Positions 46,301 through 63,703 of a DNA stretch of 64,000 nucleotides are shown here, piece by piece; within the stretch, counting starts at the first letter, position 1; every line of letters begins with the position of its first letter. The notes under the pieces are model-generated. The model was not told the DNA's origin and made no database searches. It was given only the letters and a program-made list of their open reading frames with translations. The stretch is from Corythucha ciliata (taxonomy: Eukaryota; Arthropoda; Insecta; Hemiptera; Tingidae), in assembly GCA_038030265.1 (NCBI GenBank), contig CM075939.1, positions 35,197,253 through 35,261,252 on the forward strand, in the 5' to 3' direction. The translations under genes were made by a program, and so were the position numbers.

Positions 46301-49035
46301 AAGCCACGCCAAGAAAATATTTCTCCAACAGAAAAAAGCTATCAGTCTCGTGAAACGCTTAAGAAGCACGACCCATTGTCGACCGTTCTTCAAAGAATTA
46401 AAAATATTGACCCTACCATCGGCTTTCATGCTAGAGTGTGTATGCTAGGCTCATGCTGAATCGGGAAATATTGATAACGTACGGAGGCCACCGGAAGGGA
46501 ACTTCGGAATGGAAACAATTTTAGACCAAACTTCTTCAGGTTGGCTAAGACTTACTCCAGCTGCCTCGGACTATCCATTAAATTATTCAATATACTGCCT
46601 GACTCCGTAAGGAACTTGGATACCAAGGCCTTCAGGAAAACGGTACGCAGGAGGCTAGTAGAGTCGGCACTAAACGATGTGACAGAATTAAATGCTGACC
46701 TTTTCGAATGCAACACGTGAATTATGACTGTGGTGACAATGACTGATGTACACTAGTACCCTATGGTCAATAAATTTTATTATTATTATTCCGGAAGGGT
46801 CAAAATGGTTTGTTTCACCAAAAATGCTGAGGATTCCAAATTCTTGTGCAATATCTGTTGTCATTACAACAGAAAGTAAAATTCTCAGAGTCGCTGTCCA
46901 ATGTGACGCGATGAGATACCTACTCTAAACTCTATCAGTACGAAAGCCCATCTCATTTCAAAACCCACAAATCTATCAAACAGTAGGCAAAGCGTAAGCG
47001 TTTTATTTTGTGTAAGCCAAGTGTTAATCAACGGAGCCTCTCCCTCTCAATTACGACTATTCCTAACATCCAAACAAGTAACCAAATAAGATAAACGTCC
47101 CAATTATTACTGAAATGTGGTGCCATATTGATTATCCAGGACCAGACCTTAAGTTTCACGGTTTGGAAAGATTGCAGGTGTGATAGAACAACGAGCTTTA
47201 TCACAGCTAGCGTCACTGGCAAGCGAGCCTCTGAACTTGCTTCGATCGCCATATCGTAGTAGCGTCGTGCCAAGTTGTAATCCTGACGAACTCCCAAGCC
47301 TCTTTCGTGCATGAATCCCAAATTGTACAGCGCCATGGGATTGTAATGTTGCTCGGACGCAGTGCGATAATGGCTTACAGCTACTTCGTAGTCGACTTCA
47401 GTGCCCATACCGTAGTAGTGGTAGTCACCCAATTTGACCATGGCGTTAGAGTAACCTTGAACAGCAGACCGTTTCCAATACATGAGTGCTCTGTTATGAA
47501 CGTCAGACCATTTATTCAACTCGTCTTCGAGAATGTGGGCTGCGTTGCACTGCGCGACTTCGTAACCAAGTTCAGATAGAAGAGCGTACCTGACGAAGGA
47601 CTCCTTGAAATGTTTTGAATTGTACAGTTTGTAGGCGTCCGTCATCACATCGTGCCATCGTCCGCGTTCTGCGACATTCTTGAATAACTCTGCAGATGTG
47701 GTACATGATCTTATGATACCTTCCCCAGTTGAATGCATAACTCCTAGGTAGTACATTCCAAGTAGATGTCCTGATTGGGAGGCCAAAACGAAGTATCTTA
47801 ACGCCGCCTTCAAATTTTGCTGAACTTCGGTGCCATTCATGTACAAAAGCCCTAATTGCAATTGTGCATCGCCCCAGCCATTATCCGCTGCTTCCTTTAA
47901 TAATCTGATGGCTTCTTCGAATTCCTTGTTCATCAGTTTTAAACGACCCAAACCACTTTTTCCCTCGCCAACACCCTTGCTGGCAGCTATAAAGTAGTAC
48001 TTGTGAGCTTGTTCATAGTCTTTATGCTCGAAATAATGACGACCGAGGTACGCAGCAGCTATGCCACTGCCTTTTTCCACGGCTTTGAGAAAGTAAAGCA
48101 CAGCCTTCTCCCGATCCCTTTCAATATCTCTTCTACCTTCGAAATATAACTGGCCAAGACCATTTAAAGCGTGGACATCGCCCTTTTCAGCCATTAGTTT
48201 GAAGTATTCTAGCATATCACGATTGATAACTTTGTAGTACCAAGCGGCGTTGTCGTTTTCCTCGATAAGTCTCACACGCTGTATCACGCCACCTCCAGAA
48301 ACATCCGACTCACTGGCTACAGCATCGGCAACAGGCCTGTAGTAGAGAAGAGCCTGCTCGCAGTTAGGCAACACCGATACTCCATTTAAAAATCTATAGC
48401 CCAAAGCCATTTTAGCCCAAATATTTCCTCCTGCGGCTGCAAATGTGTACAAAATCAGAGCGCGTCCTTGATTCGCTTCGAAGTTCAAACCAGCCGCAGT
48501 CATAAATCCCAGTCCCATGAGACCATCGGCCACCCCCTGGTTGGCCAACTCTTCAAACAAACGTTTAGCCTCAAACCAGTCCTGGGTCAAATCACCGCCC
48601 AAAAGGTATGCCCAAGCAACATTCGTCTTTGCTTGAACGTGCCCAAGATTACTCGCCTGCAAGAACAGTTCGTAGGCCGCCGCACGCTCGTTCTTCTCGT
48701 ACAGATCAACTGCCGACCTGTAAAACTGCTCTGACGCGAGTTCTTCGAAATCCAACCTCGGGCTGACGGCAGTAATCCGAGCGTCTAAATTGGCGTCTCG
48801 AACGTAAAATAGCACGGAAATCAGTAGAATGCGGAGCCTCATTGTAAATTTTGTTTGTCAACTGTTTAACTGTAGGAAACCGTGGAATGGACGACGACTT
48901 CATTTTTAAATCCTCAGTAGGTCGACCACATTGTTTTTGACACCATGAAGTAGCAAAACACAGCAGTACGCTGAGTTTTTTTATTTATTCAAACAGTTGG
49001 ATTGAAACGTATAAAAATTAACTTACCAGCTTCAT
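32104..49035 (-). CDS. IntS9: Integrator complex subunit 9 (IntS9)
   Basis: Non-catalytic metallo-beta-lactamase/beta-CASP partner of IntS11 in the nuclear Integrator complex, which cleaves snRNA 3' ends and attenuates transcription. Minus-strand exons: 49035-49027, 42494-42100, 42029-41828, 41768-41635, 41573-41461, 41387-41207, 41134-40899, 40751-40546, 32727-32539, 32479-32294, 32226-32104. They total 1974 bases (657 residues; human INTS9 has 658) and every phase agrees. Exon 1 encodes only MKL and exon 2 begins [11 protein letters not shown], matching the family N-terminus. Other matches are [81 protein letters not shown] and a C-terminus ending [19 protein letters not shown] replaces the zinc-binding HxHxDH, as expected for the inactive subunit. 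Introns 1 (6.5 kb) and 8 (7.8 kb) are repeat-filled. Confidence 0.94.
33503..33720. repeat. Interrupted fold-back in IntS9 intron 8
   Basis: The inner arms pair TTTTCGGGCACAAACAGTGA and on to CCTCAGCAATTGACT (left, to 33620) with AGTCAATTGCTGAGGAGGG and TTTTGTGCCCGAAA (right, from 33652). The outer arms pair AATTCTCCTCTCCTTCACAA (near 33508) with TTGTGAAGGAGAGGAGAATT (to 33719). The left arm has about 45 extra bases between its two blocks. Confidence 0.85.
34122..34562. mobile_element. Tc1/mariner-type non-autonomous element
   Basis: The ends CAGGGTGTTC and GAACACCCTG are perfect inverted repeats, each bordered by the dinucleotide TA (34120-34121 and 34563-34564), the target of this superfamily. 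The 441-bp interior has no transposase frame. It lies in IntS9 intron 8. Confidence 0.75.
34870..37125. repeat. C and B arrays, head to head
   Basis: 34870-36130 is filled by units of the form AGCCxAATCCGCGAAATTGG then TTTTTTGA. From 36150 to 37125 the same unit appears as its reverse complement (AAACCAAATTTCGTGGxTTTGGCTCTTTC). The switch is near 36120-36180, around GGTGTGACCTGGCGTCCTAC and GTTGGTAGGTCATGTC. The total is about 2.2 kb of degenerate inverted array in IntS9 intron 8. Confidence 0.75.
37130..37271. mobile_element. Palindromic MITE with TTA target duplication
   Basis: TTA (37127-37129 and 37272-37274) flanks a 142-bp near-palindrome starting TAGCGTTTTCCATTTGGATA and ending TGCAAATGTAAAACGCCA. 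The centre is GACGGGTGGGAATGCTCGGC and its partner. The 3-bp TTA duplication is typical of PIF/Harbinger-type elements. Relatives lie at 26400-26545 and 52888-53018. Confidence 0.8.
37365..39312. mobile_element. Non-autonomous hAT-like transposon carrying E and B arrays
   Basis: The perfect 8-bp direct repeat CCAACGAA (37357-37364 and 39313-39320) flanks an element starting CAGGGCCGTTTCTAGC and ending AAAAACGGCCCTG. Subterminal GGGGCCCCTAGGCG occurs at both ends. An 8-bp duplication and CAGGG-type ends fit hAT elements. The 1.95-kb interior has E-type units in reverse orientation (37560-38040), unique DNA including a 104-codon frame of no known domain, and B-type units (38590-39140). No transposase is present. 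Confidence 0.85.
39321..40545. other. Rest of IntS9 intron 8
   Basis: Mostly unique DNA with a GTT-rich stretch near 39960-40000. The block 40190-40262 is a near-identical copy of about 73 bases from the B array at 36432-36505, sharing CTTAGCTCTTTCTAGAAACA and TTTCGCAGGTTTCACTCG. No separate gene is seen. Confidence 0.5.
42740..44640. repeat. B-type array in IntS9 intron 1, with A run
   Basis: Dozens of units of the form AAAACCAATTTCGCGGGTCT then GGCTCA fill the interval. A run of about 29 A followed by AG repeats (43279-43320) interrupts it. Open frames here are made of array units. Confidence 0.7.
44870..46790 (+). pseudogene. Frameshifted LINE reverse-transcriptase remnant (CR1/Jockey group)
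   Basis: RT pieces occur in successive frames. 44906-45271 is the pre-RT linker. 45244-45894 is the RT fingers and palm ([23 protein letters not shown], then [14 protein letters not shown] and [16 protein letters not shown]). A further frame near 45938 reads LFADDINIF, holding the catalytic Asp pair. The thumb region to about 46700 has multiple stops. The element ends in AATAAATTTTATTATTATT (to about 46790), an ATT-type tail often seen in CR1/Jockey-group LINEs. It is inside IntS9 intron 1 on the opposite strand. I cannot assign the clade more closely. Confidence 0.8.
47028..48842 (-). CDS. SEL1L/Hrd3-like ER-associated degradation adaptor, uninterrupted ORF
   Basis: A 604-residue single-exon frame. 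SEL1L/Hrd3 is the ER membrane partner of the Hrd1 ubiquitin ligase and feeds misfolded luminal proteins to it. Seen here: a hydrophobic N-terminus ([12 protein letters not shown]) fitting a signal peptide; about a dozen Sel1-like helical repeats over residues 40-560 (for example [68 protein letters not shown]); and a C-terminal membrane span near 575-597 ([19 protein letters not shown]). Human SEL1L (794 residues) aligns throughout but has an extra N-terminal region with a fibronectin type II domain that is absent here. AATAAA lies 20-26 bases past the stop (47007-47002). The gene lies in IntS9 intron 1 on the same strand. Lack of introns suggests a retrocopy, but the frame is intact. Confidence 0.88.
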   Translation of the reverse strand: MRLRILLISVLFYVRDANLDARITAVSPRLDFEELASEQFYRSAVDLYEKNERAAAYELFLQASNLGHVQAKTNVAWAYLLGGDLTQDWFEAKRLFEELANQGVADGLMGLGFMTAAGLNFEANQGRALILYTFAAAGGNIWAKMALGYRFLNGVSVLPNCEQALLYYRPVADAVASESDVSGGGVIQRVRLIEENDNAAWYYKVINRDMLEYFKLMAEKGDVHALNGLGQLYFEGRRDIERDREKAVLYFLKAVEKGSGIAAAYLGRHYFEHKDYEQAHKYYFIAASKGVGEGKSGLGRLKLMNKEFEEAIRLLKEAADNGWGDAQLQLGLLYMNGTEVQQNLKAALRYFVLASQSGHLLGMYYLGVMHSTGEGIIRSCTTSAELFKNVAERGRWHDVMTDAYKLYNSKHFKESFVRYALLSELGYEVAQCNAAHILEDELNKWSDVHNRALMYWKRSAVQGYSNAMVKLGDYHYYGMGTEVDYEVAVSHYRTASEQHYNPMALYNLGFMHERGLGVRQDYNLARRYYDMAIEASSEARLPVTLAVIKLVVLSHLQSFQTVKLKVWSWIINMAPHFSNNWDVYLIWLLVWMLGIVVIERERLR

Positions 49036-49472
49036 TTTCGAATCGTTTTTTCCAAGAAATCTGACGGGAGCAGCTTTTTCGTCACATAAGAACAAACATC
49101 AACATGACAACACTCACCGGTCTCTGTACCAGCGTGATTTATTTTTGTTACCTGCTGAGATAAGAATAGTAAGTTAGCTATCGCTTATAGCTGTCCCTAG
49201 CCAGCTTCACTGTTGTCAAGTGTCAAAAGACGCTTATCGCTAGTTGAAAATTCTCTCTGTTTACCCCTCGAAAATATGATAAGAACATTAGTGGTCGCTC
49301 CAGAGTTTTCAGTGATTCTGTTTAGTTGGTGTCGGTGAATGGTTTTAGAGGTCCCTATTTTGCCCTTCAATTCTATTTTCGTCTGCCAGAATTTAGTTTT
49401 CACCTTTACTATGTCGCTCCATTTCAAAATATAGTCGCAATATCCAATTGCCATCAGTTCTCAACTTCTGTG
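49036..49472. promoter_or_regulatory. Shared divergent promoter region of IntS9 and LCMT1
   Basis: IntS9 starts at 49035 on the minus strand and LCMT1 at 49473 on the plus strand, leaving 437 bases that must hold both 5' untranslated regions and core promoters. No repeat array invades this interval. No TATA box stands out. The identification rests on the gene layout only. Confidence 0.55.
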
Positions 49473-58715
<9,243 letters not shown>

Positions 58716-59714
58716 TTAAATGTCGCCCTCTCCATGATGAACGTCATGACGTTCTGAAGGTTTATCTTCTCTTCTTACATGCCATCATTTCTTTTTTCCT
58801 TATTTTGTTCGGTTGCGTATAGCCGCGTTCATTGCCTAACCGTACTTGTGTTAAATAAATGTTGATTTACTCTTCGGCGATCAAAAGAATGAACGTGAAG
58901 GCGACAAGACGAGGAAGGTTGGGAAGGATCAAAACAGTGCTCCACTGAGAACATTCTACTGTCTCCCTCTTCTACCTGCCGTTGAGAGCTTGAGTAGAAT
59001 GTTTTCAGAAAATACTTCTTGCTTTCCCCCGTCAAGTTCATTCTTTCTATCGCCGATCAGTATATGTGCGTCGACGACTTGAATTGTGATAAAGATGGAA
59101 CGAAAGGAGATGATTTACTTCAGGAGAGGGTGCTGCGACAAACCAATGGACTTTTTGAGACAAAGTATTTCATAAGGTTAATAGACGTGTTAACATTTAA
59201 TTGTGTCGAATTAATGCCTATTGAATATCTGGGTTTTTGACCGTTTTTTAATTATTGAGTGTGCGTTTATCAATGCACTTATTCTACAGACAAAGCTGGG
59301 GTAAGTCTGGTTACTACGGGCATTGTTGTAAACAGTAATGTAAAGTTATTCGAGGGATAGCTATTCCATGAGATATCCAGTGATTGATAAACCCACCATG
59401 AATCTGTGTTTTATTGTGATTTGCAGAGAAGTATGGTCTCGCTGCCTTATTTTAGTTTTTACGTTCTCCTGTGGGGTTCTGTACATAAACTAACTTTGTG
59501 TTTAATAATAATTCTTGAAGTGCAATGTCAGATACTAGCAAGTTTTTCTTCAATCCAGAGATCCCGGCCTCCGGAGGGGGGGGGGACTGATTTCCTCAAT
59601 ATCAGCCTTCTTGAGAGAGCCAAAGAACGTGTGGGGATAATTTTAATAGCGATGGATGTGTAATCTTGTAGTCCAACTGTGACGGATCGGAACATGTGGG
59701 TCTCAGCATGCTAA
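58716..59714. other. Intergenic DNA downstream of LCMT1
   Basis: Contains the LCMT1 3' untranslated region with AATAAA at 58854-58859. Beyond it there are short frames without recognised domains and a G run near 59577. Confidence 0.45.
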
Positions 59715-60563
59715 GGCTGCGTGCACTACGCGGAGGGAAGAGGCACGCTAGCAGGCAGGCTGGAAGGTCCAGACAGGAGGGAAGATGACAAACCATCCTC
59801 CCTTTTGGCTTGTGTTCTCAGAACAGAGAGGTCGGTTTAGCGACCAAAGAGAGAGACTCTCGGCTCAGCGGGAAAACATTCTCGCTTCTCAGTCACGATT
59901 TAGCTTTCATTATGGCAAGTGATTCGAGCGATGATGACTTGTCGATGGCTGCCAAATGGTTAATTATCAATCAGTTGAGCAACAGAAGATTCCGGAACCA
60001 CCCCATAACAGAAAATCTATCAAAATTTGGCGAATTTTACCATTTGATGCCTCACGTCCCTCACACAATTTATTAGACCCCGTTCACTATGCTCTGTGTA
60101 ATGCATCTGTGGAGTCTTCGTAACCTGTGAAAATGCTTCATTTTTCGAGGGAATTAATTTGTTTGGTTGGCCCGTTCACAAGCTCTATGTTTTCGTTGTG
60201 TGGCGGCTACGCAACCTATCAAAATGCTCCATTTTTCGAGGGAATACATTTGTTTCGTTGCGTAGACTCCATACAACACAAACATAGAGCTTGTGAACGT
60301 GCCTTTAACAATTCCTCGTTGACATCCATGAGTCAATCAAGTTATAATTCGCGCGGTTACTGGTAGAGAAAGAGGGGGTAGCGATGTCATCGTGGCTGCG
60401 ACCTCCCGGGAACAAATAAGTTTGAAAAACAAAAGAATCGCCCCTCAATCGCTACCGCGACCTCTCAGCTTTGAACAGCCCCATTCATTTCTTTTTATTT
60501 GCTTCATCGCGATCGTCATCGACTCTCAGGCGTGCCTCTTCCCTCCGCGTTCTGCACGTACGC
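59715..60563. mobile_element. PIF/Harbinger-like element, internally deleted
   Basis: The 3-bp duplication TAA (59712-59714 and 60564-60566) flanks an 849-bp element. The left end GGCTGCGTGCACTACGCGG and right end (reverse complement GCGTACGTGCAGAACGCGG) pair imperfectly, and the next 20 bases, GAGGGAAGAGGCACGC, pair exactly. The duplication size, the TAA sequence and a HARBI1-like coding scrap inside all point to PIF/Harbinger. Inside lie a hairpin (GTTCACAAGCTCTATGTTTT near 60174 with AAACATAGAGCTTGTGAAC near 60281) and two direct copies of AATGCTYCATTTTTCGAGGG (60131 and 60224). Confidence 0.85.
59912..60075 (+). pseudogene. N-terminal fragment of a HARBI1-like transposase
   Basis: The frame starts with an ATG followed by an acidic serine-rich stretch (ASDSSDDDLSMAAKWLI). 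It continues with RRFRNHPITENLSKFGEFYH, resembling the conserved N-terminal block of Harbinger nucleases (xHPIxxxRxxxGEFHxL). It stops after about 54 residues, before any DDE catalytic region. It lies within the 59715-60563 element, consistent with internal deletion of a once autonomous transposon. Confidence 0.6.
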
Positions 60564-60566
60564 TAA

Positions 60567-60879
60567 GGCCACCACGTCTCCCTCTTATCTGGGGCTCCTT
60601 TTCCGGCCGGGAAATTGATCATTTTCCCCTAAAAACCGAGCAAAGTGCGCGAAACTCGTTGTTTTGAGTAGCCAAACCTATGGCATTTTTAATAAACCAA
60701 TCTCTCGAAATAATTTTAGGCTAGTAATATCCGCCATATTGAACTATTAATGAGCCCAACCAGCTATATTAGGTTTTAGAAAGAGCCAATTCCCGCGATA
60801 TGATAGCAGCAGCGGGATTAGCCAAATTGGTTAATCATTTTATTTACTTATGTTTATGAATTCGATTGATTCGAGCCAC
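60567..60879. other. Short non-coding interval
   Basis: AT-rich DNA between the Harbinger-like element and an E array; nothing recognisable. Confidence 0.4.
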
Positions 60880-61230
60880 GAAAATGGCTAAAATGACAAA
60901 ATTCACCCTAAAATGGCTAACTATCCCTTGCCACCCTAGAAATGGCTTGGCTGACTATTCTCGCCTTAAAAAAAGGCAAAACTTATTATTTGCACCATTA
61001 ACATATTATACAAACCAAACTGGCTATTCTCGCATCATAATAGTGGCAAATCGGCAATCCTGAAAATGACAAGCTCTACAAATGATCAAACTGGAACATT
61101 TGCTCCCCACAGATGGTACAAATTTCGATTTGCCTAGTGAATATGGCAAAACTGACTATTAGAGCCCTCCAAAAATGGCACCAAATGGCTATTCGTGCCC
61201 CTAAAATGATCACTGGACTTTTCGCGCCCT
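60880..61230. repeat. E-type array, reverse orientation
   Basis: Units of AAAATGGCxAAACTGACTAT then TCGCGCCCT form, the reverse complement of 17150-17750. Confidence 0.6.
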
Positions 61231-61369
61231 TTAAACAATAAACTAAAGGTTTTCGTTCTCGCACCGTCTCCATTTTACTTCAGGCGCGGATCCAGCATTT
61301 TTATCAAGGTTGCTGAGTGGGGGCGGGGCATAAAGAAGTTCCTTCACTTTTTCCCTCATTTTTTTGCCG

Positions 61370-62260
61370 CAAACGAGTGCTTTTTTTTACAATTCTACCG
61401 TGAACGAGCCCGTTTACGCAATTTTAGCCGTGAAGAGGCGGCTTTTTTAGTTTTTTGCCTCGACCTTGAATCGCGAAACCACGAATTGGTCCTATTTCTC
61501 GAGTTTAGGTGCGAAAGATCGCTTTTTCTCAATTTTAACCGCGGACGTCCGTTTTTCCTCCATTTTAGACGCAAATGAGCCACTTTTCTTAATTTTACCC
61601 GTGTATGGATGCTATTTCTCAATTTATCCGCGGATTGGCGGTTATCGACATTTTTAGCTGCAAAGTAGTGTTTTTTTTTCAATTTTGCAGTAAATGAGCC
61701 TTTTTTCTCTCAATTTTAGTCGTTAAAAGGTATCAGTATACCTTGAATTAGCACTTTTCCTTAATTTTTGCCTGGACTATGCTACTATGCATCGTGGAAT
61801 CGCAAATTGAAGAGGTTTTTCAATTTAAGCCGCGAAAGAGCTCCTTTTCTCAATGTTAGCCGTGAATAAGCACAATTTTTAAATTTTAGCCGCGAATTAG
61901 CGTTTTCCCTCAATTTTAGTCGCAAATGAGTGGCTTTCTCTCTATTCTGCCGTGGACGAGCCCTTTTTCTACTTTTTAGCTTTGTCAAGCAAGGGTATGT
62001 CCATAAACTGCGAATTACAGTAACTCAATTCTGGTCTGGACGTTGCATAGCGAAACCGGGAATGGGCGCTATTTCTCAATTTGATCTGCGAACAGGCGTT
62101 TTCCTCGCAGTTTTAGCTGCTAATTGGTTGATGTTGTTTTTTTCAATCTTAGGCGCGGACTTGCCAGAAAAACCGCAAATTATTTTCTGCATCGAGAAAA
62201 CACGAATTAGCTCTTTTTCTACATTTTATCCGCAGATTAACGTAAACTTTCTGTAATAAT
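61370..62260. repeat. A-type array
   Basis: About 25 units of AATTTTAGCCGCGAATTAGC then GTTTTTCTC form. Open frames on both strands here, including a 108-codon one at 61930-62256, are array translations. Confidence 0.7.
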
Positions 62261-62819
62261 ACGAACACCGCACGCGAATCTCATTTATCAGCTAATCATG
62301 AAGCCAGCAGTCGTGAACATAGCGGCAAAAACCAACAAGGCAAAACGATTTCATTTTCCGCCACTTTGAGAGGCGCTAGCTACATAATTTGTCAGTTGAG
62401 CTTTGAGCATCGCCTGAGGGACTCATAAACCGAGTCCGGCTCGAATTAAAACACTTTGAAAAAATAACACCTTATTCATAACCTGGGCGTATTCGAAATC
62501 GAGGCGGATTTTCGAGCTCCAATTGAATGAACCACCCCCAACTTGTTTTTTAGCTCAGAGAGGAGCGCTCCCCCTCCCTCTGGATCCGCGCCTGATTATG
62601 CCTCATATTTCCTATGCTTTTGGGGACTGACACGGTTACACGTGCAAAAAATAAATAAATAGACTCAAAAGGTGTGGAGTAGGGACGGCTACACTAGCTG
62701 AACTTCGGTTCAGAACTTTGTTCCCCCACTGCCACTTAGGTTCCGCCGCCACTGCCCCACGGCAGAGCCTACTCTAACTATGAATATTATGTAGTATAGT
62801 TGGAGTAGGCTCTGCTTAC
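62261..62819. other. Intergenic DNA with dispersed module and a hairpin
   Basis: Near 62410-62460 lies a copy of the CTCATAAACC module seen at 16925 and 20147. At 62762-62815 a hairpin pairs GCAGAGCCTACTCTAACTAT with ATAGTTGGAGTAGGCTCTGC (one mismatch, 14-base loop). No gene. Confidence 0.6.
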
Positions 62820-63060
62820 GGTCGCTTTCACTTTAAACGTCTTCCATTTGGACTTTGTAATACGCCAGACGACTTTAATCTTCAGAAAGGCTGGGTCAAC
62901 ACGATGGATGACGTATTAATTACCATAAAAACAAGGCGGAACACGAGACCAACGTTGGAGAGAATTTCTCAAAAAGCTGGCAGCCAATAATATCAGTCTC
63001 AACAGAGATAAGTGCGAATTTATTAAAAATTCAGTTTTTATTTTTATCAATTTCACCTGA
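62820..63060 (+). pseudogene. Ty3/Gypsy reverse-transcriptase fragment, frameshifted
   Basis: From 62826 the frame reads FHFKRLPFGLCNTPDDFN, the Gypsy RT block that precedes the catalytic box, then GWVNTMDDVLIT with the Asp pair. After a frame change it continues KKLAANNISLNRDKCEFIKN, the usual downstream block. The stretch between PFG and MDD is much shorter than in intact RTs, so sequence is missing. Possible further remnants reach about 63360 but could not be confirmed. No LTRs were found. Confidence 0.8.
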
Positions 63061-63703
63061 CCCTTCTAAAACAGACGGAATTTTTAAAATACCTGTCCCT
63101 ACATGAGGATTCCTTGGAATGCTCGAATCTCTGAACGACTCACTCAAAATCATACGAACCGGGCGTGAAATTCACTTCGGGGTCGTCGGTGGAAGATGAA
63201 GCAATAGCCAAACTCACAAGAGCCGATCCAAGTAACTCAGGGAACCGAGCAGTACTGATACTCATCGTATGAACAAACTTTTGCGAAAAGGGTATAAAAA
63301 CACATCCGCGAGGTCACCAAAACAAGACATGTAGCAACAGTATTTCTCGATTGCTTAGTCTATTGCGCGCAGGAGCCAACAACTGGAAAAAATTGACACT
63401 CCGTGTTCACTCCATCAAATAGATGGCTCATACAGGGTCCACAGATTTTTCAAAATCAATAAAATTGTATGACAACTTTGAAGAAACAACAATAAATAGG
63501 AATCTAAAAAAAAGTTTAAATGCGTTTGACTTCGAGTTGGAACTGAACCGGCGGTTTATCGTTGACTATCATCCACAGCGCTCCGCTACTTGATTTTTCC
63601 AGTACTACAAGAAGAGCCCGACCGACATGATCTGGACTGTTCGTAACATTATGTGCACATTAATTACACTGCATTACACAGTTTTATTAATTTTCAATTC
63701 TTA
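63061..63703. other. Intergenic or intronic DNA before the dehydrogenase exons
   Basis: Possibly decayed Gypsy sequence on the left. If the dehydrogenase gene continues past its GTAAGA donor-like site near 63704, this is its intron. No exon was recognised. Confidence 0.35.

Noticed and set aside
49326..49472. Upstream in-frame extension of LCMT1 exon 1
   Set aside because: It lacks similarity to LCMT1 and would use up most of the promoter interval; the ATG at 49473 fits the family length better.
59577..59588. Homopolymer G, A and T runs across the window as functional signals
   Set aside because: Such runs are common here, occur inside repeats and are prone to sequencing error; they are noted only as landmarks.
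61395..62256. Arginine/lysine-rich or phenylalanine-rich frames of 62-108 codons
   Set aside because: Translations of A units in two orientations; no homologous protein family recognised.
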